Shown here: positions 24,439 to 34,160 of the stretch, piece after piece
How the letters are laid out: the number at the start of each line of letters is the position of its first letter
Position numbering within the stretch: position 1 is the stretch's first letter
Assembly (NCBI RefSeq): GCF_036099295.1
Contig: NZ_CP107976.1
Location: 8,742,001-8,806,000, forward strand
From: Streptomyces sp. NBC_00358
GTDB lineage: Bacteria > Actinomycetota > Actinomycetes > Streptomycetales > Streptomycetaceae
Direction of reading: 5' to 3'
DNA length: 64,000 nt
Notes under the pieces: generated by a model
The model's database searches: none
Seen by the model: the letters and a program-made list of their open reading frames with translations, nothing else
Told to the model about the DNA's origin: nothing
Translations under genes and position numbers: made by a program

Positions 24439-25230
24439 TCAGGCGCCGGCCGCCAGGGGGACGGCCTCGTTCCCGGCCGGGAAGGCGGGGTGGTCGCCGA
24501 GGCGGCGTAGGTAGTCGCGGAGCCGGGGATGCGGGCCGAGGGCGTCGGACGGCTCCAGGCCGGTGAGCGCCACCCATACGTCCACGTCCGCCGCCGTCAG
24601 GCTGCCGCCCAACACGTAGGGCCGCGAGGCGAGTTGGCAGTCCAGCAACTCCAGGGCCGCCGAGCGGTCCGAGGGCGGGGCGGTCGGGGTGACATCGCGG
24701 TCCAACAGGTCGCGCAGGGCCTCGATGTCCGCGGTGAGGGCCGGCGGACACAGTGGGGAAGGGTGGCCCGTGGTGTGGCCCGAGAGCAGACCGGCGAGAT
24801 CGCGCAGGATGTCGGGTGTGTGGTTGCTGACGATGCGTCCGCTCCAGCGGTCGCACAGTGCGGGCGCCGTCAGAGGTCCGTCGTAGTGGTGCTCGGTGGC
24901 CTCGTAGGCGCGCCGAAGCGAGGCGAAGGAGCCGGATGTCCCGGAGGAGTGCGACAGGATCGTGGTGGCGACGGAGTCCTTCAGGCCGAGCAGGTCGAGG
25001 GTGATCTCGATGCGCAGCGAGAGGGGACAACTCTCCGACAGATACAGCTCGTAGCGATGCGGTGCCGGGTAGAAGCCGCCGGCCAGACCTACGCCGATAC
25101 GGCTGTGGACGCGATGGGGGAGCGCGGACGGGGTCGGCGCCACCTTCAGGCGGCGGTCCGGGGGGAACGAGATCTGGTCACAGGGGCGCGAGTTGGCTGT
25201 ACCGGAAGTCCGCGAAGCTGTCTCGGGCAT
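24439..25230 (-). CDS. Short Xi-class GST / glutathionyl-hydroquinone reductase homologue
   Basis: 263 residues. The thioredoxin-like part starts FYPAPHRYELYLSESCPLSLRIEITLDLLGLKD, where the Cys-Pro of SESCP matches the catalytic CPW(A/S) of Xi-class enzymes. WSGRIVSNHTPDILRDLA corresponds to the family's IVNNESSEIIR segment. The C-terminal helical domain ends GGSLTAADVDVWVALTGLEPSDALGPHPRLRDYLRRLGDHPAF. It is about 60 residues shorter than typical ECM4/YqjG proteins and lacks the Trp after CP, so substrate and thiol partner may differ; mycothiol rather than glutathione is expected in this organism. ATG 25230 has GGGAG 5 bases upstream. A Cys-less leader peptide lies upstream. Confidence 0.75.
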   Translation of the reverse strand: MPETASRTSGTANSRPCDQISFPPDRRLKVAPTPSALPHRVHSRIGVGLAGGFYPAPHRYELYLSESCPLSLRIEITLDLLGLKDSVATTILSHSSGTSGSFASLRRAYEATEHHYDGPLTAPALCDRWSGRIVSNHTPDILRDLAGLLSGHTTGHPSPLCPPALTADIEALRDLLDRDVTPTAPPSDRSAALELLDCQLASRPYVLGGSLTAADVDVWVALTGLEPSDALGPHPRLRDYLRRLGDHPAFPAGNEAVPLAAGA

Positions 25231-25340
25231 GACTCTCCCTTGGGGAACGAGGAAGCCACCGCCGCCTTGTGGGCATCAGCGGCCGATTGCGGATTGACTG
25301 CGCTGGTCGCACCGGTCCGGATCAACGGACCGGCTACGGA

Positions 25341-25406
25341 TCAGTAGGCGCTGGAGACACGCAGCAGATCGATGTGCAGGCGCCTCGTCAAGCCGCTCTT
25401 GGGCAT
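25341..25406 (-). CDS. Leader peptide of the RRxHIDLLRV type without Cys
   Basis: 21 codons, ATG 25406 to TGA 25341. The peptide ends RRLHIDLLRVSSAY, matching the leader peptides at 25732, 30227, 38139 and 48127, but Tyr stands where the others have Cys. It lies 110 bp upstream of the GST-like gene on the same strand. The ribosome site is a short GGTGGGA next to the ATG. In actinomycetes such micro-ORFs precede sulfur genes and act as attenuators; here the missing Cys codon would change the sensed signal. The flanking 25231-25340 and 25407-25660 hold nothing else that I recognise. Confidence 0.7.
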   Translation of the reverse strand: MPKSGLTRRLHIDLLRVSSAY

Positions 25407-25664
25407 TCCCACCGGTCCCGACTCCAGGGCTCGCGAGACGCGAGACCACGCTTGTCCCGCCGCACCGGCGGGACCCGGTCGTCACCCGGGGCACCCCGTC
25501 GCGGTGGAAGGGTTGCCTGTCAGCGAGCCGGGGCCGATGACCACAGGAGCGGGCGAACCCGCGCCGTGGGCGCTGACAATCGTGACCGTCCAGACCAGTC
25601 TCGGTGCGCGCTGAGGCGTCGTCAAGAAGGCCGGACGCGCGGTCTCACCTGGTGGTCACCCGCA

Positions 25665-25694
25665 TTGACATTCTTTTCGGGGCAGGCCTAACGT
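25665..25694 (+). promoter_or_regulatory. Promoter of the organosulfur ABC operon
   Basis: TTGACA (25665-25670), an 18-bp spacer and TAACGT (25689-25694) lie 37 bp before the leader peptide start. A small palindrome CACCTGGTG is at 25646-25654. The -35 region TTGACATTCTTTTC resembles TTGACATCCTTTTC at 49811. Confidence 0.6.
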
Positions 25695-25731
25695 GCGGCC
25701 CACAACGAGATGCCTCAGGGCCGGAGAAACG

Positions 25732-25878
25732 ATGGTGACGGCGATGTACGCAGCTGACGGGACGGCCGCATGGCGGCGCCTCGGCCGCGACGTGCTGTGC
25801 GCCGACCGCTCCGTCGACCTGCTGCGTGTCAGCAGCGCACTGTGTACGGGCACCTGTCGCCCCCTCTGCCAGGGCTGA
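25732..25878 (+). CDS. Cys-rich leader peptide of the ABC importer operon
   Basis: 48 codons; GGAG lies 5 bases before ATG 25732. The C-terminal part reads RSVDLLRVSSALCTGTC followed by RPLCQG, giving four Cys in the last 27 residues counting LCADRS. The (H/S)(I/V)DLLRV core is shared with the other leaders. Clustered Cys codons would stall ribosomes when cysteine is scarce, so transcription or translation of the permease operon 170 bp downstream is likely tuned to cysteine supply. The peptide itself need have no function. Confidence 0.8.
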   Translation: MVTAMYAADGTAAWRRLGRDVLCADRSVDLLRVSSALCTGTCRPLCQG

Positions 25879-26047
25879 CGGTTCTTCTTCCGAATCTCTG
25901 ACGGCCACCGCCGCCGCGGTGCGTCCCCTCTCCGTCCAGCCCCCGTTCCACGTGCACCCGTGCGTCGATTCGCGCCGAGCCGTTCCGGCTCCGCGTCCCG
26001 CTGCCGTCCGCCGTGGTCCGGGGTGTCCGCATCCGCTGGAGCTCTCC

Positions 26048-27048
26048 ATGAGTCAATCTCCCGGCACCGCTGTGTCCTCCGGATCAGCGCCGCCCGCCGA
26101 GGCGATCCCCCGTCCCGACGTCCCCGCCACGCCGAAGCCCCTGTCGGCCCAGCGGGTCCTTCCGCTCCGGCGCCCCGGCCGCTGGGTCATCACGGCCGTC
26201 GTGCTCGTGCTGGTCGCCCAGATCACCCACGGCCTGGTGACCAACCCCTTCTACCAGTGGGACCGCTTCCAGTACTGGTTCCTGCGCCCGACGATCCTCG
26301 ACGGGCTGCTCATCACTCTTGAAGTCGCCCTGTACAGCGCCCTGTTGGGACTGCTGGGCGGCATCCTGCTGGCGCTGGCCCGGCTCTCCCAGAGCCCCGT
26401 GCTCCGTGCGGTGAGCTGGCTCTACACCTGGTTGTTCCGGTCCGTCCCGCTCATCGTGGTCCTGCTGTTCCTCTACAACTTCAGCGCCCTGTACCGGACG
26501 TTGAGCGTGGGCGTTCCGTTCGGGCCGGCCTTCTTCACCTTCGACGAGTCCCACCTCGCCACCGACATGGCCGTCGCCGTCATCGGACTCAGCCTCAACG
26601 AAGCGGCGTACGCCTCGGAAGTGGTGCGCGGCGGCATCCTCTCGGTCGACCAGGGCCAGCACGAGGCGGCCTCCGCCCTCGGCCTGCCGAAGCGGTACCA
26701 GTTCGCGAAGATCGTCTTCCCGCAGGCGCTGCGCTCCATCACCCCCAACTACGTGAACCAGTTGATCGGCCTCATCAAGGGCACCTCACTGGTCTTCTAC
26801 GTCTCGCTGCTGGACCTGTTCGGCACCGTGCAGAGCATGGGCAGCACCTATCCCGGCGACATCGTGCCGCTGCTCCTCGTCGCCACCGCCTGGTATCTGA
26901 TCCTCACGAGCGTCGTGTCCGTCATCCAGTTCTACGTCGAGCGGTACTACTCGCGGGGCGCGCTGCGCACCCTGCCGCCGACCCCGTTGCAGAAGGTACG
27001 GAACGGTCTGCGCGATGTGCGGGCCCGGGTCCGGAGGGAGACGGCGAT

Positions 27049-27052
<4 letters not shown>
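26048..27052 (+). CDS. ABC transporter permease, polar amino acid (HAAT) type
   Basis: 334 residues. An N-terminal Pro-rich stretch of 45 residues precedes a first helix (WVITAVVLVLVAQITHGLV). The permease core starts ILDGLLITLEVALYSALLGLLGGILLALARLS. The EAA loop is EVVRGGILSVDQGQHEAASALGLPKRYQFAKIVFPQALRSITPNYVNQLIGLIKGTSLV, typical of cystine/amino acid permeases such as TcyB or YxeN. ATG 26048 has GGAG 6 bases upstream. It is coupled to the ATPase gene by an ATGA overlap. Only one permease gene is present, so it should act as a homodimer in the membrane. Confidence 0.95.
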
Positions 27053-27960
<908 letters not shown>

Positions 27961-28224
27961 CCCGCGCGCCGACGGCGAACAGCGAGGCCTCGCCCGCCAC
28001 CGATCTCAGCCCCGGATCTCAGCCCCCGATCCCGACCACCGACCTCGGCCCGCGGCCGACGTACGCGTTCGGCGACCCGAAGCGCAGCGAAGACCGGAGA
28101 CCCGAGAGCCGAGAGCGGAGCCGGGAATCCGCCATCCGCCGTACGCCGACGCGCACATCCACCGATTTCGCGGCCCGCCGGGACCGCGCCCCCACACCAC
28201 CGCACACATCCGACAAGGACAGCC

Positions 28225-29250
28225 ATGCGCACGCTCCCCCTGAACAGCAGAATTCTTCGCGGCGTCACCGCCACCGCGGCGGTCGCCTCCCTCGCCGCCG
28301 GGCTCGCCGCGTGCGGCGGCGACAGCGACGCCGCCACCCGGAGCGAGGGTGTCTCGGCCGGATCGGTCACCGTCGGCGCGCTCTCCAACGGCGCTGCCAA
28401 GGAGACCGAGTTGAAGGTGTCCGAGGTGAAGTCGATCAGCGCCGAGCTGCCCGCGTCCGTCGCCAAGAGCGGCACGTTGCGGATCGGCGTCGGCGCCCTT
28501 CCCGCCGGATTCGCGCCCCTGGCGTATGTGGGCGGCGACCAGAAGACGCTCACCGGCGCCGAACCCGACCTGGGCCGGCTGGTGGCCGCGGTGCTCGGAC
28601 TGAAGCCGGAGGTGAAGAACTCGACCTGGGAGAACCTGTTCGTCGGCATCGACAGCGGCAAGGTCGACGTCGCCTTCTCCAACGTCACCGACACCGAGGA
28701 GCGCAAGAAGAAGTACGAGTTCGCCTCCTACCGGCAGGACAACCTCGGCTTCGAGGTGCGCAAGAACAGCACCTGGAACTTCGACGACGACTACCGGAAC
28801 CTGGCCGGCAAGACCGTCGCGGTGAGCGCCGGCACCAACCAGGAGAAGATCCTCCTGGAGTGGAAGGCGAAGCTCGCCAAGGAGGGCAAGAAGCTCAACC
28901 TCAAGTACTACCAGGACAGCAACGCCACAGCCCTGGCGCTGTCCAGCGGGAAGATCGACGTCTCCTTCGGCCCCAACCCCGGCATCGCGTACCACATCAC
29001 CCAGACCGCCAGGACGCCCAACCCCACGCGCAACGCGGGCAAGTTCTCCGGCGCGGGCGCGACGCTCCAGGGTCTGATCGCGGCCACCGCGAAGAAGGAC
29101 AGCGGGCTCGCCAAGCCGCTCGCCGACGCGATCAACCACCTCATCAAGGACGGCCAGTACGCCAAGTGGCTGGCCGCCTGGAACCTTTCCAACGAAGCCG
29201 TCGACACCTCCCGGGTCAACCCGCCCGGCCTGCCGCTCGACAACTCCTGA
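28225..29250 (+). CDS. Amino-acid ABC transporter substrate-binding lipoprotein
   Basis: 341 residues. A type II signal peptide ends in LAAGLAACGG, with lipidation at the Cys. The SBP_bac_3 domain follows: SGTLRIGVGALPAGFAPLAYVG, GAEPDLGRLVAAVLGLKPEVKNSTWENLFVGIDSGKVDVAFSNVTDTEERKKKYEFASYRQDNLGF, then LAGKTVAVSAGTNQEKILLEWK. It is anchored on the outer face of the membrane and delivers ligand to the permease. Gene content and the Cys leader point to a sulfur-containing amino acid or derivative as ligand. ATG 28225 follows a 264-bp gap without another gene. Confidence 0.93.
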   Translation: MRTLPLNSRILRGVTATAAVASLAAGLAACGGDSDAATRSEGVSAGSVTVGALSNGAAKETELKVSEVKSISAELPASVAKSGTLRIGVGALPAGFAPLAYVGGDQKTLTGAEPDLGRLVAAVLGLKPEVKNSTWENLFVGIDSGKVDVAFSNVTDTEERKKKYEFASYRQDNLGFEVRKNSTWNFDDDYRNLAGKTVAVSAGTNQEKILLEWKAKLAKEGKKLNLKYYQDSNATALALSSGKIDVSFGPNPGIAYHITQTARTPNPTRNAGKFSGAGATLQGLIAATAKKDSGLAKPLADAINHLIKDGQYAKWLAAWNLSNEAVDTSRVNPPGLPLDNS

Positions 29251-29267
29251 ACCTGCGCCCGCCTCAA

Positions 29268-29296
29268 GGGAGTCCGCCGCACGGTGGCGGACTCCC
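29268..29296 (+). terminator. Terminator after the ABC importer genes
   Basis: GGGAGTCCGCC / GGCGGACTCCC, a perfect 11-bp stem with a 7-base loop, 18 bp after the lipoprotein stop. It may be only partial, as the GNAT gene follows 47 bp later on the same strand. Confidence 0.8.
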
Positions 29297-29342
29297 GGGG
29301 GCGCGTCCGGCCGCGTTCCAGATACGGAGAACCCGCACCGCC

Positions 29343-30116
29343 ATGGCCACCAGCGTCCACCCCGCCATCGTCCCGAATCCTGTCGCACCGCACATCCTCG
29401 ACAACGCGGCGTGGTCCGCGCTGACCGGACCGCACGCCCACCTCGCCGAGCGCGTCGGCCGGGCCGCCCGCTATCCCACGGACGTGTCCCCGTTCGCCGC
29501 CCTCGACGACCCCGCAGACCCCCGCTCGTGGGACGACCTGGCCGCACTCGTCGGTCCGGGCGCGATCACCCCGGTCACCGCGGTCCAGGCCGTTCCCGAG
29601 GGCTGGACGATCGAACAGAGCGGCGACGGCGTCCAGTTGGTCGCCACCGCACTGCACTCCGAGCCCGCCCCCGAAGCCGTACGACTCGGCCCCGCCGACG
29701 TGCCCGAGATCCTCGACCTGATCGCCCTCACCCGGCCGGGCCCCTTCCTGCCCCGTACCGTCGAACTCGGCACGTACCTGGGCATCCGGGAGGGCGGTCG
29801 TCTGATCGCCCTGGCCGGCGAACGCCTGCGCCCACCGGGCTGGACCGAGATCAGCGCGGTGTGCACCCATCCCGGCCACCGCGGCCGAGGGCTCGCCACA
29901 CGCCTGGTCCGCGCGGTCGCGGCGGGTATCAGGCAACGTGGCGACACCCCGTTCCTGCACGCCGCCGCCGACAACACGAACGCGATCCGGCTCTACGAGT
30001 CGATCGGGTTCACCCTGCGCCGACGGACGCGGTTCGTGCTGGTCCGCACGCCAGGCGGCGAGCAGGCCCCGCACGACGGGCAAGAAGTAGCCGGGCAACC
30101 GGAAGAAAGGGCATAG
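29343..30116 (+). CDS. GNAT family N-acetyltransferase
   Basis: 257 residues. The acetyl-CoA site is ISAVCTHPGHRGRGLATRLVRAVAAGI (motif A, (R/Q)xxGxG/A) and NAIRLYESIGFTLRRRTRFVLVR is motif B. The first 100 residues (IVPNPVAPHILDNAAWSALTGPHAHLAERVG) form an extra domain seen in FR47-like members. In Bacillus, GNATs of the yxe and ytm loci N-acetylate S-substituted cysteines before a flavin monooxygenase splits the C-S bond; the same gene neighbourhood here suggests that role. ATG 29343 has only a distant GGAG. Confidence 0.88.
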   Translation: MATSVHPAIVPNPVAPHILDNAAWSALTGPHAHLAERVGRAARYPTDVSPFAALDDPADPRSWDDLAALVGPGAITPVTAVQAVPEGWTIEQSGDGVQLVATALHSEPAPEAVRLGPADVPEILDLIALTRPGPFLPRTVELGTYLGIREGGRLIALAGERLRPPGWTEISAVCTHPGHRGRGLATRLVRAVAAGIRQRGDTPFLHAAADNTNAIRLYESIGFTLRRRTRFVLVRTPGGEQAPHDGQEVAGQPEERA

Positions 30117-30226
30117 CCGTGCGGTTGTGCCTGTCGACGACCGTGGGGTGCCCCGCCGGGTCCCCGCGAGGGCCGGGCGGACCGGGAACCCCGGAGCACC
30201 GGGCCGAAGGGACGGAGGTGGGGTAC

Positions 30227-30343
30227 ATGCGCCGCGTGTCCCACCGGAGCGTTCCGAGGCCCATCGCGCCCCGCCGCCTGCACCTGCACGGTCGGCCGCA
30301 CATCGATCTGCTGCGGGTCGCCGGCGCGCTCTGTCGCCCCTGA
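30227..30343 (+). CDS. Leader peptide of the monooxygenase genes
   Basis: 38 codons with GGAGG 8 bases before ATG 30227. It ends GRPHIDLLRVAGALCRP, the same core as the other leaders with one Cys. The stop lies 73 bp before the first monooxygenase gene. A possible stem CCCACG / CGTGGG spans 30348-30377 in that gap. It separates the GNAT gene from the monooxygenases and may add a second Cys-responsive control point inside the operon. Confidence 0.75.
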   Translation: MRRVSHRSVPRPIAPRRLHLHGRPHIDLLRVAGALCRP

Positions 30344-30416
30344 CCCGTTCCCACGCAGCCGCGCCCCGTTCGCCGTGGGCGGGCTTCCCCGTACGGTCGA
30401 TCAGGAAGGCACCTCC

Positions 30417-31661
30417 GTGTCCTCGTCACCCACACCCCTGCACCTCGCCGTCGCACTGGACGGCGCGGGCTGGCACCCGGCCGCCTGGCGCGAGCCCGCG
30501 GCCCGCCCCGGCGACCTGCTGACCGCCGCCTACTGGGCCGGCCTGGTCACCGAGGCCGAGCGCGGTCTTCTCGACTTCGTGACCATCGAGGACGGCCTCG
30601 GCCTCCAGTCCTCCTCGCTGTACGGACCGGACGGCCGCACCGACCAGGTCCGCGGCCGCCTGGACGCGGTCCTCATCGCCTCACGGATCGCGCCGCTGAC
30701 CCACCACATAGGCGTCGTCCCGACCGTAGTGGCCACACACACCGAGCCGTTCCATGTATCCAAGGCGATCGCCACTCTCGACTATGTGAGTTCCGGCCGT
30801 GCGGGCCTGCGTGTGCAGGTCAGCGCACGCCAGAGCGAGGCCGCTCACTTCGGACGCCGTACGATCCCGCCCTTCCGGTTCGAGGACTACGACACCCCCG
30901 CCGTGCGGGAGCTGGTGACCGACCTCTTCGACGAGGCGGCCGACCACGTCGAGGCCGTGCGCAGGCTCTGGGACAGCTGGGAGGACGACGCCGAGATCCG
31001 CGACGTCAGCACCGGCCGCTTCATCGACCGCGACAAGCTGCACTACATCGATTTCGAGGGCAGCCACTTCAGCGTCAAGGGCCCCTCCATCACTCCTCGT
31101 CCGCCGCAGGGTCAGCCGGTCGTCACGGCGCTGGCCCACGCGACGATCCCGTACCGGCTGGTGGCCAGGTCCGCCGACGTCGGCTACGTCACGCCGCACG
31201 ACGCCGACCAGGCCCGCGCCATCGTCCGGGAGATCCGCGCCGAGCAGGACGCCGCCGGCCGGGCCGGGGACACCGTGCACGTCTTCGGCGACCTGGTGGT
31301 CTTCCTGGACGACGACCCGGGCGCCGCGGAGGCCCGCCGGGAGCGGCTGGACGAGCGGGCGGGCGAGCCGTACACCAGCGACGCGCGCGTCTTCGCCGGG
31401 ACACCGGCCCAGCTCGCCGACCTGCTCCAGGAACTGTCCGCCGCGGGGCTCTCGGGCTTCCGGCTGCGGCCCGCCGTCGTGGGACACGACCTTCCCGCCA
31501 TCACCCGCGGTCTCGTGCCCGAACTCCAGCGCCGCAACGTCTTCCGGAACGCCTACGAGGCCGACACCCTGCGCGGGCTGCTCGGGCTCGGCCGCCCCGC
31601 GAACCGCTACGCCCCCGAGCTCTCCGAGCAGGGGGCTCCCACAGCCGCCACGACCGCCTGA
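30417..31661 (+). CDS. LLM-class flavin-dependent monooxygenase 1
   Basis: 414 residues of the luciferase-like monooxygenase fold, NtaA/SnaA/DszA branch. Motifs: LLDFVTIEDGLGLQ, IASRIAPLTHHIGVVPTVVATHTEPFHVSKAIATLDYVSSGRAGLRVQVS, DRDKLHYIDFEGSHFSVKGPSITPRPPQGQPVV. It uses FMNH2 supplied by a reductase such as the SsuE-like protein at 38320. GTG 30417 is chosen because GGAAGG lies 8 bases upstream and the preceding in-frame residues look non-coding. The C-terminal FRNAYEADTLRGLLGLGRP matches the family end. It probably oxidises a C-S or C-N bond of an imported compound. Confidence 0.9.
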   Translation: MSSSPTPLHLAVALDGAGWHPAAWREPAARPGDLLTAAYWAGLVTEAERGLLDFVTIEDGLGLQSSSLYGPDGRTDQVRGRLDAVLIASRIAPLTHHIGVVPTVVATHTEPFHVSKAIATLDYVSSGRAGLRVQVSARQSEAAHFGRRTIPPFRFEDYDTPAVRELVTDLFDEAADHVEAVRRLWDSWEDDAEIRDVSTGRFIDRDKLHYIDFEGSHFSVKGPSITPRPPQGQPVVTALAHATIPYRLVARSADVGYVTPHDADQARAIVREIRAEQDAAGRAGDTVHVFGDLVVFLDDDPGAAEARRERLDERAGEPYTSDARVFAGTPAQLADLLQELSAAGLSGFRLRPAVVGHDLPAITRGLVPELQRRNVFRNAYEADTLRGLLGLGRPANRYAPELSEQGAPTAATTA

Positions 31662-31680
31662 GCCGGAAGGACCCCCGACC

Positions 31681-33057
31681 ATGAGCAAGCCGCTCAAGCA
31701 GATCCACCTCGCGGCGCACTTCCCCGGCGTCAACAACACCACCGTGTGGAGCGACCCCGACGCCGGCAGCCACATCGAGTTCAGCTCGTTCGCGCACTTC
31801 GCGCGGACCGCCGAGCGCGCCAAGTTCGACTTCCTGTTCCTCGCCGAAGGTCTGCGCCTGCGTGAACAGGGCGGCAAGATCTATGACTTGGACGTCGTGG
31901 GACGCCCCGACACGTTCGCCGTCCTGGCCGCGCTCGCCGCCGTCACCGAACACCTCGGCCTGACCGGCACCATCAACTCCACCTTCAACGAGCCCTACGA
32001 GGTGGCCCGTCAGTTCGCCAGCCTCGACCACCTCTCCGACGGCCGGGCGGCCTGGAACGTCGTCACCTCCTGGGACGCCTTCACCGGCGAGAACTTCCGC
32101 CGCGGCGGCTTCCTGCCCCAGGAGGAGCGCTACTCCCGGGCCAAGGAGTTCCTGACCACGGCGAACGAACTCTTCGACTCCTGGCACGGCGACGAGATCG
32201 TCGCCGACCAGGAGACCGGCACCTTCCTCAGCGACGCCAAGGCCGGAGCCTTCGTCCACCAGGGACAGCACTTCGACATCGAAGGCCAGTTCAACGTCCC
32301 GCGCTCGCCGCAGGGCCGTCCGGTGATCTTCCAGGCAGGAGACTCCGAGGAGGGCCGGGAGTTCGCCGCGTCGAGCGCCGATGCGATCTTCAGCCGCTAC
32401 TCCACCCTCAACGAGGGCCAGGCCTTCTACACGGACGTCAAGGGACGCCTCGCCCGGTACGGCCGACGCCCCGACCAGCTCCTGATCCTGCCCGCCGCGA
32501 CCTTCGTGCTCGGCGACACCGATGCCGAGGCCGAGGAGCACGCCCGCGAAGTGCGGCGCGCCCAGGTCAGCGGCGCCACCGCCATCAAGCACCTGGAGTT
32601 CGTCTGGAACCGTGACCTTTCCTCGTACGACCCGGACGGCCCCCTGCCCGACATCGACCCGGACCTCGGCGAACACACCATCGCCCGCGGCCGCGCCCAG
32701 GTCCGGATGTACCGCGACCCGCTGGCCACCGCCCGCGAGTGGCGCGAGCGGGCGGCCGCCAACAGCTGGTCCATCCGCGACCTCGTCATCGAGACCGGGA
32801 GCCGGCAGGCCTTCGTCGGCAGTCCGGCCACGGTCGCCGACACCATCAACGACTTCGTCCAGGCGGACGCCTCCGACGGATTCATCCTCGTCCCGCACAT
32901 CACGCCGGGCGGTCTGGACTCCTTCGCGGACACCGTCGTCCCCCTCCTCCAGGAGCGTGGCGTCTACCGCACCGAGTACGAGGGCAGCACCCTGCGCGAT
33001 CACCTCGGCCTGGCCCACCCGGACTCCGAGGCGCCGGCCGACCGGGCCGCGTCATGA
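31681..33057 (+). CDS. LLM-class flavin-dependent monooxygenase 2 (NtaA/DmoA/DszA-like)
   Basis: 458 residues. KFDFLFLAEGLRLREQGGKIYDLDVVGRPDTFAVLAALAAVTEHLGLTGTINSTFNEPYEVARQFASLDHLSDGRAAWNVVTSWD is a full NtaA-type core with the FMN-binding region. SPQGRPVIFQAGDSEEGREFAA and the ending ERGVYRTEYEGSTLRDHLGL are diagnostic. Relatives oxidise nitrilotriacetate, dimethyl sulfide, dibenzothiophene sulfone and N-acetyl-S-substituted cysteines (YtnJ/YxeK type). It starts 20 bp after monooxygenase 1 and overlaps monooxygenase 3 by four bases. Confidence 0.94.
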   Translation: MSKPLKQIHLAAHFPGVNNTTVWSDPDAGSHIEFSSFAHFARTAERAKFDFLFLAEGLRLREQGGKIYDLDVVGRPDTFAVLAALAAVTEHLGLTGTINSTFNEPYEVARQFASLDHLSDGRAAWNVVTSWDAFTGENFRRGGFLPQEERYSRAKEFLTTANELFDSWHGDEIVADQETGTFLSDAKAGAFVHQGQHFDIEGQFNVPRSPQGRPVIFQAGDSEEGREFAASSADAIFSRYSTLNEGQAFYTDVKGRLARYGRRPDQLLILPAATFVLGDTDAEAEEHAREVRRAQVSGATAIKHLEFVWNRDLSSYDPDGPLPDIDPDLGEHTIARGRAQVRMYRDPLATAREWRERAAANSWSIRDLVIETGSRQAFVGSPATVADTINDFVQADASDGFILVPHITPGGLDSFADTVVPLLQERGVYRTEYEGSTLRDHLGLAHPDSEAPADRAAS

Positions 33058-34145
33058 AGTTCCTGGCGATCACCCTGATCGTGCACGCCCCCCATCCGGT
33101 CACCGGGATCCAGAAGCCGACGAACGACCGCTTCCGCGAAGTGATCGACAACGCTCTGCTCGCCGAGGAGTTGGGATTCGACGGTTTCGGGGTGGGGGAG
33201 CGGCACGAGCGTCCGTTCATCTCGTCCTCGCCGCCGGTGGTCCTCAGCCACATCGCCGCGCTCACCTCAAGGATCCGGCTGTTCACCGCGGTCACCACGC
33301 TCAGCCTCCTCGACCCGGTGCGCGCCTACGAGGACTACGCGACGCTGGACCATCTGTCCGGCGGGCGCCTGGAGTTGATCGTCGGGAAGGGCAACGGCTC
33401 CGCGCAGCGCGAGCTGTTCCAGGTCACCAGCGAGGACCAGTGGGACCGCAACGCCGAGAGCTACGAGGTGTTCCGCCGGATATGGCGGCAGGACAAGGTG
33501 ACCGCGACGACCCGCTTCCGCCCGGAACTCAAGGACGCCGAGGTGTGGCCCCGACCACTCCAGCAGCCTGTCCGGGTCTGGCACGGCAGCGCCACCAGCA
33601 AGGAGTCGGTCGACCTGGCCGCCCGCTACGGCGACCCGCTGTTCTCCGCCAACGTCACCAACCCCATAGAGCCGTACGCCGAGTTGATCCGCCACTACCG
33701 CGAACGCTGGGAGCACTACGGCCATGATCCCGCCGGTATCGCGGTCGGCGCCGGGACGGCGGGCTTCTACGCGGCGCGGACCTCGCAGGAGGCACTCGCC
33801 GTCTACCGGCCCGTGTTCGAGGGAAACCTCGCGTTCCAGAAGCGCCTGGGCCTGGAGCCGGTGTTCCCGACCCTGGAGGACTACGTCGAGCGCAGCTCGG
33901 CACTGATCGGCAGCCCCCAGCAGATCATCGACAAGGTGCACCGCTACCACGAGCAGTTCGGGCACAGCGTGCTGCATCTGCACGCCGACGCCGGAGGACT
34001 GACGGACAGTCAGCATCGGGACTCGCTGGAGCTGTTCCAGTCCGCCGTGGCCCCCGTGCTGCGCCGCGAGATCCCCGACCCGCCGTTCCCCTGGACACCG
34101 GTTCTCTCACCGCCCGTGCCCGAACCCGTGCCCGCCGACCACTGA
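33054..34145 (+). CDS. LLM-class flavin-dependent oxidoreductase 3
   Basis: 363 residues. The bacterial luciferase-like core is visible as LAEELGFDGFGVGERHERPFISSSPPVVLSHIAALTSRIRLFTAVTTLSLLDPVRAYEDYATLDHLSGGRLELIVGKGN. It ends with SPQQIIDKVHRYHEQFGHSVLHLHADAGG. It belongs to the shorter branch with YtmO-like proteins. ATG 33054 overlaps the previous stop (ATGA), so expression is coupled to monooxygenase 2. The substrate is unknown; several LLM enzymes in one operon suggest sequential or parallel oxidations. Confidence 0.92.
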   Translation: MKFLAITLIVHAPHPVTGIQKPTNDRFREVIDNALLAEELGFDGFGVGERHERPFISSSPPVVLSHIAALTSRIRLFTAVTTLSLLDPVRAYEDYATLDHLSGGRLELIVGKGNGSAQRELFQVTSEDQWDRNAESYEVFRRIWRQDKVTATTRFRPELKDAEVWPRPLQQPVRVWHGSATSKESVDLAARYGDPLFSANVTNPIEPYAELIRHYRERWEHYGHDPAGIAVGAGTAGFYAARTSQEALAVYRPVFEGNLAFQKRLGLEPVFPTLEDYVERSSALIGSPQQIIDKVHRYHEQFGHSVLHLHADAGGLTDSQHRDSLELFQSAVAPVLRREIPDPPFPWTPVLSPPVPEPVPADH

Positions 34146-34160
34146 GGAGCCCTGACCCGC

